This document shows, piece after piece, positions 11,690-22,237 of a stretch of 64,000 nt of DNA. Numbering within the stretch: the first letter of the stretch is position 1; every line of letters begins with the position of its first letter. The position numbers and the translations under genes were made by a program. Below the pieces are notes generated by a model. That model made no database searches. It was not told the origin of the DNA and saw nothing but the letters and a program-made list of their open reading frames with translations. The DNA is taken from the NCBI GenBank assembly GCA_014529385.2, contig CM043963.1:71132412-71196411 (forward strand). The letters run 5' to 3'. Origin of the DNA: Adiantum capillus-veneris. Taxonomy: Eukaryota; Streptophyta; Polypodiopsida; Polypodiales; Pteridaceae.

Positions 11690-11899
11690 TTAGAAAAAAG
11701 CCGCGGTCTAGTATATTTTAACCGGTTTAAATTATAAAATCCCGGTTAGATTTTGAGCTTGCCTTTAAGAAAACCGGCAAATTTACACAAGTTTTAGTGT
11801 AATAACCGGCAAAAGCTTCAAATTTTGACCTGAAAACCGGGAGAATTTCAAGTTTTCCCTTATTTTGATGGTTAGGAAAAATGTTTTTTTTCTAGCCCT
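11690..11899 (+). repeat. ~200-bp dispersed repeat, copy B
   Basis: Second copy of the repeat at 5282-5473, direct orientation, and the longer of the two. It has several CCGG tetranucleotides (AACCGGTT near the start) that in copy A are partly changed to CCAG or CCGA, consistent with decay at CpG sites. Non-coding. Confidence 0.75.
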
Positions 11900-13140
11900 G
11901 AATGCAACCAAGCACTATAGGATATATTAAAACCATAGGAAGAATTTATTATATTTTAATTAAAAATTTATTTAATTTTTTAACAAGGTAAGTTGTGCTT
12001 ATAAGAAAGATGGACTAAACTTTAACCCTTAAAGTTTGGCTTTTTTGACACGACCACATATCTTCTAAGGACATCTATGAAATGACAATAGGAGCTTGCA
12101 AAATGAGCTTTGCATATATAGATATCTTTTGCGAAAAAATGAAAATATAATTCATAGAGTAATTTTTATAGAATGTTTCATCAAAATTACACAAGGTGAG
12201 TCTCCGAAATTACACAAGGTGGGTTGGAGACTGCTTATTGATGACGTAGCTAAACACGTTAAATATGGAACATGATTTACCCCTTATAATTTTTTGTATT
12301 AAAAACACACATTTGTAAGGCTTTCGTTATGAGGAGAAGCCATCGTGCGTGAAGAAAAAACACTCGCTGCAAAACCAAAATTTCCATGTCAGTCTCGAGC
12401 TGCCCTCATTATGAGGAGAAGCCATCGTGCCCGAAGAAAAAATACTCGTCAAAAAACCAAAATTTTCACTTTGCTTGAGACTGTCTTCATCGAAATATTT
12501 CTTTTTGTCGAAATAATATTATGGCTGGACGGCGGTCAAAAAGTGGTTGGAAGACGGTCAGTCGGTTGGCCGGTGACCTACAGTCAATGGCCAGTGATCG
12601 GTGGTCGAAAGTCAATGGCCGATGGTGGTGGTCGGTGGTCGAATTCAATGGCCGGTGGGCGATTTCGAAAGGCGGAGTTGTCTTCTCAAGGACAGACACA
12701 TATGGGCAGATTGGAAAGTTCAATTTGGACTTGTTTACACAAGGGCGGCTACACACGGCTACCTCTCATGAGAGAGGGTACCTTTTGGCCTATAAAAGGA
12801 AGCCTTTTGAAACACATATTTTGTATTATGAAGTTGATGCAACAAGGTGGGTGTGAGATGGTGAGAGTGAAACAAAGCGGGAGCTCTATTTTATAAGGGT
12901 ATAATCCATTTGTAACCTACTTCTTGTTTGAAGTACTAAAGCCATTGAGTGACTACTTTACCGTGGATGTAACTTACATTGGATGAACCACGTATATCAT
13001 ATGCTCTCTCTCTCTCGCTCTCTCTCTCTCTCTAATCTCTCATGTGTAAAAATTTATCTCTCTCCATTAAGTAAGTTACTCTACTATCTATCTAACTATG
13101 TCCTATTTCCTAACAAATCAATCCATTATCATTGAGCCTC
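11900..13140 (+). other. LTR-like non-coding region with TATA box
   Basis: There is an 82-bp direct duplication at about 12329 and 12411 (ATGAGGAGAAGCCATCGTG). Then comes a G-rich stretch at 12.53-12.67 kb built from repeated GTCGGTGG/CAATGGCCGG words, a TATA box (CTATAAAAGG, near 12800), and a CT tract at 13.0 kb. The open frame across 12345-12896 is made from these repeats and shows no domain. The TATA followed by CT-rich leader resembles a retrotransposon LTR, but I find no second copy in the window and no clear TG...CA ends, so this is only a suggestion. Confidence 0.3.
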
Positions 13141-15130
13141 TCAAACATTTGCCCCTTCTATGTTGTCACTGATTAGCTCACTCTTTGTTGATGAGTGTTA
13201 ACAATCCACTAATTGATTTTTGTTTTTTGGATCACTACGAGTGTAGCCAGCCACTATGCTACAAGAATCTAATAGTCACAAACACATTATGAGCTGATTT
13301 AGTGGTACTTCAGAAAAAAGCTCCATAAAACTAGAGACATAACTAATATCAACCAAGATATGTGTACTAGCAAAAAGAACTAATTAGAGTTCAAGCTTTA
13401 GGTCTCCTTGATTTTTTAAGCCAAGTGCAAGCCCATCACCCTTTATATATATTTAAATTGTGGAAAGCTCTATTTGAAAGTTTCCTTTTTCTTTTTTTTT
13501 TTTCCCTATTGTAGTGGGACTACCCTTTCTTCTAATTAAGACCCTAATCCCACTAATATCACAAGAGCATAGAAGGACTCGGATTTTACTATGAAAAGTG
13601 TCTTTTGAATATGAAGACTTAGCAAGCATTCCTAAGAAGTCAAAGCAAAAATGGATAAAATTCTTACTTTAAACAAAAATAAATAAAAAATTATGTACAC
13701 ATGTCTACCAAGAAACCAAGTATTCATAGGTTAAACACAATAAATGCATGTTATACTCATGAGATATTTACAAATTAGAGGTTTTTCGAAGTAGACGTTG
13801 AGTGCAAGAAATCTGGGAAACTTACATAAAACGAACGACTTGATCATGTATGTGATGAATGTGTGAAAAGAAGGTGTCAGGTCTCACAAAAAAACCAAAC
13901 ATGCTTGCAATGGGTGCATAAACTTAGCTTGCCCTTGCTCTTATGTTTGAGGGAGCACTCAATTAAGATTGGATGCCAAAGTGCAAGATTAGGACTATAC
14001 ATAAACAAGATTAAAATAGTAAATGTTTACTTATCAATTGGTAGGAAAGGGTTGACTTAATATCTTGAGTCAACCCATTGAGTACATGGAAAGTAGTTTA
14101 TTGACAAAGAATGTTGGTGATGAGATCAGTACCATTAATTCTCTAAAGCAAAGGCTCATATCTTACAAGGTATGAATTGTGTGAAATGATGTACTCTTTT
14201 CACACAATTAGTGCAAAAGCTAATTAAGGGCTATAAACTTTTGCACATATGGGATAAGTAGGGAGTAGATTCTTACACAAGTAGATCATCCTCATCATTT
14301 CCTTAAATGCATTGATTCATGGGCTATCATGCCATCAAGAAGATTAAGGAAAGGATTTGAGGGGGGAAATGGTTTGTTGTAGGTGATCATGGGTTCCGAC
14401 TAGCAACATGCCTTTTTGAGCCACCTAATTATTGAACATATTGTCTTCGTGGATGCAGAGCCAATCGATGTAACAATGATGAGCAAGGCTTGGTATAAGT
14501 TGAGAGTTGTATGGGGCCATGATTCTTTTCTATATTGTTGAGCTTGGTGTTGTGAAGACTACACAAAAATTGTGGTTTTTATGCAAGATTGGCACAGTAC
14601 GCCGATAATATTGTCGCGATGTTGAGAAGTAGATGGATGGCAAGACTTGGGGAGAGAGGGGATGAGATTATAATCAGTAGATCTTGCCTTTACATTGGCA
14701 TCTCCAAGCAACTGGATAGTACTGTGATTGATCACTTTGTTGTGATGTACTTAAGGGGGAGTTGCCCACATTGATATGAATAGGCACCAATGTACTCTTG
14801 CAAGGAGTACAGCTCCCACATCTCTTCACACACTTTGGTGGAGCTGATCCTAAAAGACTCCTCATGTCAGGATGTTGCTGCTTGCAAAAAAAGACACTAA
14901 CAATCAATATCAACAAATAAGGTAAGGGTTACTTATGAATATGCTAAGTTGGCATTAAAATCGCATTACTTCCTACAATGCATAAGACTATTCTCTGTAA
15001 GAGGTTACCCAAATACCGATGCCCATTTAATACTCACGCAACTAGGGGTTATCGATATGATTACATATATACACAAGAAGTTTTGAACAAATTCTCACAA
15101 TATTTCCTACATTGTGACTAATTACCTCAA
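13141..15130. other. intergenic, nothing recognised
   Basis: AT-rich DNA. Short frames at 13863-14060 and 14589-14774 have no motif. No repeats shared with the rest of the window were noticed. Confidence 0.35.
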
Positions 15131-15266
15131 CATCATGAGCTTCTGTGAGGGAGGCGCCGCATACCTAGCTAGGTGCGATTGGGGGTAGGGGACCGCCGGC
15201 CCGGCCACCTACCCCCAATCGTACCTAGCTATGTATGCGGCGCCTCCCTCACAGAAGCTCATGATG
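15131..15266. repeat. near-perfect hairpin, 59-bp arms, GC-rich
   Basis: 15131-15189 is the reverse complement of 15208-15266 at 57 of 59 positions; one of the two differences would be a G-U pair in RNA. The loop is 18 nt of G/C (15190-15207). The arms begin CATCATGAGCTTCTGTGAGG and include GGCGCC, and the GC content stands out from the AT-rich surroundings. No target duplication is obvious. Possibilities are a small foldback element or a MIRNA-type precursor of recent origin. Confidence 0.85.
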
Positions 15267-15716
15267 TCATGCATTGTATGAAAAACACTGAAAAAGACTC
15301 CGTTTTCCTACATGAGAATATTTCTAATTCTTCTTGTGATATGGTCTACATTGTTTTTTTTTGTTTTCTGTATTTAGTCGACGATATGATTAGATATATG
15401 ATCAACCAAAATGATATCAGCTTTAGTATATAATTATAGTCTGCAAAATTATTGCATATCATCGACCAAAAATGAGCTGAATTCCGAGTTTTAAAAGCTA
15501 AATTTTAAATATTGTAGTAAACTTGTGGGTAGTATAGTCTGTAATTAAATCTTTATTGTCTTTAAAAGATATAGTACTCATGGAGGGGTCAGCTAATTAG
15601 TTGTTCTTCAAGAGTGATTAGTTTAATAAAGCCTTGTTTGTGCATGCTCTAGTGTATAGCTTTGTTATTGTATGCCTTTTATGTAACACAAAGCTCTCAT
15701 ATAGCAACCAAGCTTA
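15267..15716. other. intergenic, nothing recognised
   Basis: AT-rich, no gene or repeat recognised. Confidence 0.4.
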
Positions 15717-15832
15717 CACTACAAGAAGCCTTTTGGATTTATGACACTCTTCAAAACAGCGGGCATCACATAAGCGACGGACAATCGTCGCTTATATAGG
15801 CAATGGACAATCGTCGCTTATGAGATGCCCAT
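15717..15832 (+). mobile_element. CACTA (En/Spm-type) transposon end
   Basis: CACTACAAGAAG at 15717-15728 matches the plant CACTA terminal inverted repeat consensus. About 35 bp further in, the subterminal region has short inverted repeats: TAAGCGACGG paired with CGTCGCTTA, repeated at about 15770-15820 inside GGGCATC...GATGCCC. Arrays of such short subterminal repeats are typical of CACTA elements. I found no matching TTCTTGTAGTG end or transposase downstream, so this is a truncated end. Confidence 0.65.
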
Positions 15833-16596
15833 TAAAATTCAATTTTTTCAAATATTATGAGCTATAGCATCCATGAAATAATTATTTCATGTACTCCGCA
15901 AGGCTTATAAGTTATAATCTCTTCTATAGCTAGATATGCACATACAAAAACAAGAGAGTGAAGAGTTCAGTAGACTTACTGATGCTGGCTTTTGAATGTC
16001 TTGCAGAAGAGCTGGCTGTTGCATTTCGTCGTAAATAGCACGGGAAGCTGCGATGAAACACGGAGACAAGGAGTACCCACCAATTAATTTAGAGGTGCAA
16101 AATATAGCATACCAGTTTTAGAGTAGTCACCAAAATTAGAGAGTGCAAAAGGGTGCAGCTACTTATTGCATTACATACCATAAGAAAGTTGGAAGTGCAA
16201 CAATGCTAGCACTATGAAGAAGGCAATCTGCAAATGGTTTGAGCTGCAGCCCCTAATCACCATCAGAATATTATTGACAATATGCCTCCATTGAAGGATA
16301 AGAATCTTTCCCATGCTGCAGAAAAGTTGGCTAGAAATATGGATGAGGAATACTAATGCAATTAGAGAGGATCTGTGCAGATACAATGTAATTGCTGCAA
16401 AGATGGTTTGGGTTAGTAGATTGAGGGCTTAAATGCCGCTAACATCAAGGTATAATAATTGGATCCAGCTTTGTGTTATCTACTTGGGTGTTAGGATCAA
16501 TAATTGGACATTATAATCCTGGTATTATTGGGTACACTATGAATATGGAGGTTGGGTTGGGAAAGCATCTGTGTGAGGAGATCAGGGAGAGATTGG

Positions 16597-16637
<41 letters not shown>

Positions 16638-16888
16638 TGTGTGTGTGTATTTGTTCTAAACAGGGCTCGTTTTAACGTGGGTTTCCCTTTCCGAGGGTCC
16701 TATTATGAGAGATTGGGCCGGGTGGTTAGCATACATACGTATGGAGCACCACCGGCCATGAAAGGAAAGGCAATTCAATTGATCAACAGACGAAGAGGAA
16801 TTTAGTCGAAGGAGAGCATTCCCAGGCTCCCAGCAAGTACTTTGTCATGGAGACAATTTAACGCACTACATGTTGTGCGCGCGCGTGC

Positions 16889-16937
<49 letters not shown>

Positions 16938-17141
16938 TACACGCTCTACCTAGACAGAAGGACAATGGTCACATGAAAGTATTTTGAAACAATATAGGAC
17001 TGATGATGAATGATGCTGATTTATTAAATTAAATAGAACAAAATGGTGGCATGCTGCCGCGCATGAGAATTTTGACATTTGTTTATCATGATCATCGTAA
17101 TGGGTTGCAGAGCGCGCAATATTAGACTTTCGACTCCACAG

Positions 17142-17185
<44 letters not shown>

Positions 17186-17418
17186 GGAAGAGGGGCCCGG
17201 GGCGACAGCAATAGCGTTGAAAGAGGGGACATCTTCAACGACATCTCATCAATGACTCAGAGGGAGAGAGAGGGAGGGAGAGAGAGAGAGAGAGCTGTAT
17301 TGTTTCGGTTGTCCTTTCCTCCAATATATAGCGGTAAAATGGAGGGAGGAAGAGCTCTCAGAGAGGGCGATAAATTTTGACGTGGTAGGAACATTCCTGT
17401 GTGCGTGTACGTGCGCGC

Positions 17419-17471
<53 letters not shown>

Positions 17472-18015
17472 CCTCAGAAAGGTAAAACTGTGACTATCCA
17501 TATGAGTACGAAATGTTGAGCCTTGCAACAACATGACAGCTACCTAACGAGACTCGTCTCTCTTCTGCATCCTTTCTTGTTCCGTCGACGTTTTGCCCAC
17601 GTTTCTCCACGCACCGTCGCACCAGCCTTCTTATACTCCTACGTGGTTATTATGCCACCCCCATCCTAGGTTGCCACCACATGCACCACTTATAGACGAT
17701 TGCCCATGGAGATTCCACGGGTGACCCACCTCCTACATCTTCAACCGGTCAAATCTGCGAACTATCGCAGCTATGGGAAAGCTAGAAGAGCCCCCATGGC
17801 ATTCATACCCTTTAAAGACATTCACTATGTCAACTAGAACCCCAACCACACATCCTGCCTCCCACCATCTGTAATTGCCACACTCGTATTGCATGTGCAC
17901 AAGTCGCAGGTCGGGTTTGTGATACAGAGAACCCTAGGCAAAAGACCAAGTTCCAAGTGGACTGCTCCTCTGCTCCCCCAATCAACACGTAGCGTTGCCA
18001 AAGGGACATGATTCC
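15833..18015. other. SSR-rich intergenic DNA
   Basis: Long GA tracts at about 16600-16634, 16919-16938, 17143-17184, 17261-17294 and 17438-17466, three of them directly joined to GT tracts. Open frames here are Arg-Glu, Val-Cys or Ser-Leu runs translated from the SSRs. Nothing else is recognised. The right edge precedes gene X+. Confidence 0.6.
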
Positions 18016-18656
18016 ATGGATTCCCTCGTGACGGCAGCTCTACAAACCATTGATGAGGAGAAAGATTTCTACGAGAGTGTTCCCAACGTGTGCTTGGAGC
18101 ACACTGATCTTGGCACAATCGACATAACCAACAAGAACCTTTGCGAGCAAGATGATGCGACACTAGTAAGTACTTCATTCTTCTCAATTCTCGTTGTTGT
18201 TTTTTGGAATCATAAATCCACATTGTTTCCTTACACTCTGCTTTGGAGATGGACCAGTTTGCGCAACGAATAGGTGGATCTCGCACGAAGGGTGACTCAA
18301 AGGACACTGACCTGTGACACTATCTCCCAAGCTTCAATGAAGAGATGATATGGGCCATCCACAATGAGTATACGAACTATGCATCATCAGAGATGTACAA
18401 GTGTAGAGAGTTAAGCTCTGTTTTGGTCGAGTTTCCTATAGCCCTAAATGTCCAGAAATGTATTCTTATAAACAGAGAGGCAGCAACCCATAGTTTTCGT
18501 GAGAAAGGGATCGGAAGCCTTTTAGGATATTGTGGCCTTTGCCTTCAGCAAGGAATAACAAGCAAGGAAGATATTGTATCACACATTGGTGAAAAACCAA
18601 CTTTAAGGAGCTTAGGTCAAGATGCTTTCAATGAGCTTGTAAAAAGGCTATCTTAG
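18016..18656 (+). pseudogene. gene X, plus copy (unknown family)
   Basis: The first exon candidate starts at ATG 18016 and runs to a consensus donor at 18165/18166 (CTA|GTAAGT). The acceptor was not placed with certainty. The 3' exon runs in one frame from about 18315 to the stop at 18654-18656, and an AATAAA signal follows at 18696-18701. The C-terminal block (KCRELSSVL, NVQKCILINREAA, CLQQGITSKEDIV) aligns with the minus-strand frame at about 26400-26110 (KCKALSAIL, NAHKCILVDREAA, SLGQGLTNPEEIV). I do not recognise this domain. It is shorter than the minus copy, which has long upstream exons, so this copy is probably 5'-truncated. It converges on the H3-like gene at 20480-19765. Confidence 0.55.
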
Positions 18657-18695
18657 CCACATGCATTGCATGTATCCGTATGTATCTTTGAAATT

Positions 18696-18701
18696 AATAA
18701 A
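18696..18701 (+). terminator. poly(A) signal of gene X+
   Basis: AATAAA 40 nt after the X+ stop codon, in an A/T-rich context. Confidence 0.45.
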
Positions 18702-18732
18702 ATTATCAGCTTGAGTGACGTTTTGTCTTGAT

Positions 18733-19570
18733 CCATGTGTGTCACGAGCAATTTATGTACTAACATAATGTTTTATTGCCCTCCGAAGGCCCATGACCCG
18801 TATGAGCCCAGTTGTCGTGCACATGGCAGAATATCGAGCCGTGTCGTTGCACACAAGGCCACCGAACAGCTCGATATTCCGTTATGTGCACAGAGAGGAG
18901 GCTCATATGGCCATGAGGCTAGGGATGGGCACCACATGAGCTGTATTTGCTACTAGCCAGATTACACAGATCCCACGAATGTAGAAACATTTGTTCTGAG
19001 CAGCTTGCGGATTCAATGTGCATCACGAGAAATTTGTGTGTTAACATGATGTTTTCTTGCCCATCTCGAGCCGCACGGGTTATATGAAACCCTTCACCGT
19101 GCACATGGTGGAAAATCGAGTCGTTTCGTTGCCCCGTGTGCCACACTAGAGCGACTTTTTGCAGTTTGATCATGTGTGATCAAACTGCCAAAAGTCGCTC
19201 TGTGGCACACGGGGCCATAGAACGGCTCGATTTTCCGCCATGTGCACGGCGACGAGGTTCATACGCCCCATGGGGCTTGGGATGGGCACCACATGAGGTG
19301 TATTTGCTACTTGCCAGATAAAACGGATCTCGCAAGAGTAGAAACATTTGTTCAAAGCACCTTCCGGATTCAATGTGCATCACGAGAAATTTGCACACTA
19401 ACATGATGTTTTCTTTCCCATCCCAAGTCCCACAGGCCGTATGAACCTTGTCTCCATACACATGTGTACAGCTCGATATTCTGTCGTGTGTACGGCAACG
19501 GGGTTCATACAGCCCATGGAGCTTAGGATGGGCCACGTTAGCCCATATTTTTACTTTCCAGCTCACATGG
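18733..19570. repeat. tandem array of three long-hairpin units
   Basis: Three units of about 281, 357 and ~200 bp start at 18733, 19014 and 19371 with ATGTG..TCACGAG.AATTTG...AACAT.ATGTTTT. Each contains a long imperfect hairpin: 18780-18930, 19060-19286 and 19419-19532. The middle one is the best, with arms 19060-19172 and 19177-19286 and a 4-nt loop TGTG, and with a perfect inner stem ending TGATCA. Arms share words such as GTGCACATGGC, AATCGAGCCGTT and CCCATCCCAAG between units. Linkers share CACATGAG.TGTATTTGCTACT.GCCAGAT. It is a foldback-type element amplified in tandem. It lies exactly between the convergent genes X+ and H3-like(-). Confidence 0.85.
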
Positions 19571-19764
19571 ACCCTGTGAGCAGATTGATTAGAGAAATTG
19601 ACCTAAGTAACCACATTCAAATCCATAACCACCACAAGCTTAAAATTTCAAACAATATATTGCAATTGCCAAACATAGATATGATAATTTAATTTTCAAA
19701 AAAGTTACATGATAAAGCTGGCAAAGATGCCGCTTGAGAAGTTACAACGGCTTTCCTATCTTGG
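19571..19764. other. 3' flank of H3-like minus copy
   Basis: AT-rich, no further feature. Confidence 0.4.
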
Positions 19765-20480
19765 TTAAAAGCAATCATCACCACGTAGGCAAAGTGCTAA
19801 GCTCATACTTGAGGGCTTAATAGTCACATCTTTAGCATGGGCCATTGCCAAACGGTGTCTTGAAAGAGAAATAAAGTGATATCCTACACTGCTTACTGCC
19901 GCTGCTTCCACCCTTGTTATAATATCTGAGTACTCACCCATAATCTCTTTCATGAGCTGGGAAAATGGGGCCTTAGGATGATAAGTTGTGTACTCTTTTG
20001 GTACTTGCAAATTTCACGCAATGCACATGTGCTAGGTCTCTAATGATGCTTCATCTTGAGAGGTGGCCCGGTGGTGGTGGTGGTGGAGGTTGGGCAGTGC
20101 GAGACCAAGGGGCATTATTGTTGTGTTACTTCTTGTGCCTCTCATCACACTAATTGGCCTCCTCTATAGTTTTTGAAGGATTCTTTCTCTTCTTCACCGT
20201 CTTCCCTCTTGGTGCATGACTACTTTCACCCGCTGCTTTAGCTGGGGGTTGTTTGGACTTCTTAATTTGGACTCTTCTGGGGTGGCTTCTTGGAGCTCTT
20301 TTGTGTGGCCTTCTTGGCCCTTTCCTCCTCCGTTCTCTTTTTTGCTTCTTCTCTCTCCCTTGCAAGGCGGCTTGCCTCTTCCATCCTTGCCCTCCGTCGT
20401 TCTTCTTCCATCCTCCTTGCATTGCCCAAGGACTTCTCCTAGATTTCTTGAATCGTGCTATTACAAACCTTCTCTATGAG
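19765..20480 (-). pseudogene. CENH3-like histone H3, minus copy
   Basis: Reading the minus strand, a Lys/Arg/Glu-rich tail (about 20480-20150: EEERRRARMEE, RERRSKKE) leads to ERHKK..., then APW and a run of seven Pro (about 20100-20075). The start of the histone fold reads LREICKYQKST at about 20017-19985. After one frame shift near 19970 the fold continues as FSQLMKEIMGEYSDIITRVE and then HAKDVTIKPSSMSLA, ending at the stop at 19765. These match the alpha-N, alpha-1, loop-1, alpha-2 and alpha-3 landmarks of histone H3 (LREIR.YQKST, REI, HAKRVTI). From KEI to the alpha-2 Gly/Gln position there are 20 residues, one more than canonical H3, as in centromeric H3 variants. Stops and a frameshift mark it as a pseudogene. 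Homologous to 24539-25827. Confidence 0.7.
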
Positions 20481-21148
20481 ATTGACCACCTTCTCATCCG
20501 TGAGTAGTTGTGAATATGTGTCAGGTCTCTGGTCCCAACGTCCCTTGTACTTTGTATTGACCGCTATGTTCAAGACCTCAATAATCTTTTTGTGTGGGTA
20601 TCGTCGCTCTTGGAGCATCTTGTAGGTCCTCTTTGCTTCGGCGATTACATTAGGAAGGGAATGGGGTATAGGAGGGCCTCTTTATTTGGCAGCTTGAGGA
20701 AATGCTTAAAGCTTAAGTCAATTTCAACCAAGCCTACAAGAGAGGGCAAAAAGGCCTATGCTGAGATTTTTAAAAATACCATTTGTATATTTTGTATTTT
20801 GAAAATAGGCTACTTTAACACAAAAGAGAGGTGGGTAACTGAATTTTAAAATGTCTTTCCCCTTTCTCTCCTCCCTCTAACATATAACACGCTCTCTCTC
20901 ACTTATTCTCATTAAAAGAAGCACTTTTCAGTCCCCCTGCCCAAAAAGCATATTTTTCATATTCTCTCTTTGCATTCTCTCTCTAAAACGTGAGCCAACT
21001 CTTTCTCTTTACCCCCATTTTCTCTCTTGTCACTTCCACCTCCCAATCATCAAGAGGGCATTCTATGCTACCTACATCTGACAGAAAGTGCAGATCCTCC
21101 AAGGCTGCAGATCTACTCTCTCTCTCTCTCTCTCTCTCTCTTACACTC

Positions 21149-21240
<92 letters not shown>

Positions 21241-21515
21241 GCTCTCTCTCCTCCTATTCCAGCTTCAGGTGAGAGCAATGGAGAAATCCATTACCTCTGT
21301 GTGCAGCTGCATTTCTCTCTCTAAATCCCTCATGATCAATATTTTGAATTCAAAAGAGATTGAGCTACACTCCCTCTCTTTCTTCCCTCCACAACATAAT
21401 CCTTCTCTACTATCTCTGAGTACCTTCCACTTTTTCCCTCCATAGCCAGATTTTCCTTCTTGCAGCAGTCACCATTACACATTCTCTCACTATTTTTCTT
21501 GATTACCTAATAAAC
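20481..21515 (+). other. upstream region and CT-rich leader of gene Y
   Basis: This DNA separates the 5' end of the minus H3-like copy from the Y start codon. It contains a TATA-like ACATATAAC near 20880, then an almost pure C/T leader with a (CT)n block at 21114-21238, interrupted once at 21141-21151. Serine-Leucine open frames across the block are SSR translations. The minus-strand Y fragment at 31 kb also has a repetitive 5' region, there a (GGAGAT)-like repeat. Confidence 0.4.
21114..21238 (+). repeat. long (CT)n microsatellite in Y leader
   Basis: Two CT runs, the second about 43 units long, ending at CAGG at 21239. The longest dinucleotide tract seen in the window. Confidence 0.95.
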
Positions 21516-22164
21516 ATGTCATTCAATCTCCCTCCACTACAAGAAATTACTAACATGCCAAAACGATATCAATTAAACGTTGATTTGGAGCAGGAGTATG
21601 CTATTGTGCGACTTGGCACATCGAATCCCAATGCTGCAGATCAACTACGAAGCATTGGGTGCAAGGCAATCAACTTATGGGTTGATGGCCACATATATCC
21701 AGGTGATCCAACAACTAATGCACCACTGCCCTTTCGTAATGTCACTGAGCTTCTGCGTTTTTTTGGAGATGGAAGAGGCGGACTGTTTGGCTACTGCTGG
21801 AGATCGTATTCAGCTTTTGTCAATGAAGGGAAGCAAGTAAACATATGTTGGCTGCCTATTCATCACTACAAGAGAAGTCTACGAAAGATCTACAGCGAGT
21901 TAGAGAGGAATCCAACAAGAAGATGAAGCAACTGAATGATGAGATGGCAAATCTCAATGAAAAAGTACAACAACAAAAAAAAGAGCAGGAGCGTCGACTA
22001 GACAATTATGTTCAACTATAACAGACTTCACGCAATATGCATCAACGAATCGATCATCTCACACACATTCCCCTCGGCTACCACATTCGTAAGCGCAAGA
22101 AACAAGCGATGTCCTTGCTATCCTCAAGTGGTGGAGCTCGAAAGAAACGTGTCCGTCAAACTCG

Positions 22165-22237
22165 GTAAGAATACTAATGCAAGATTCTGATTTCCTATAT
22201 GTTCTACATGTTTGTGTAATGATAATTCAATATGCAG
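22165..22237 (+). other. intron 1 of gene Y
   Basis: 73 bp, donor G|GTAAGA, acceptor TATGCAG. It splits an Arg codon (CG|A), and the splice restores one frame from the coiled coil into the downstream core, which is strong support for a real intron. Confidence 0.7.

Noticed and set aside
17257-17472. Ser-Leu and Thr-His repeat proteins
   Set aside because: Translations of GA/GT tracts; the same happens at 20990-21445, 46591-46986, 48113-48395 and 60338-60814.
17834-18307. 157-codon minus-strand frame
   Set aside because: Antisense to the first exon of gene X+; no motif; the plus strand has a donor site, poly(A) signal and a homologue.
18733-19570. CRISPR-like array
   Set aside because: Units are long hairpins of unequal length without regular short repeats and unique spacers; the genome is plant.
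21535-21546. CACTACAAGAAA as a CACTA transposon end inside gene Y
   Set aside because: It lies in the Y reading frame (PPLQEIT) with no subterminal repeats or partner end; probably coincidence, although a 12-base match is notable.
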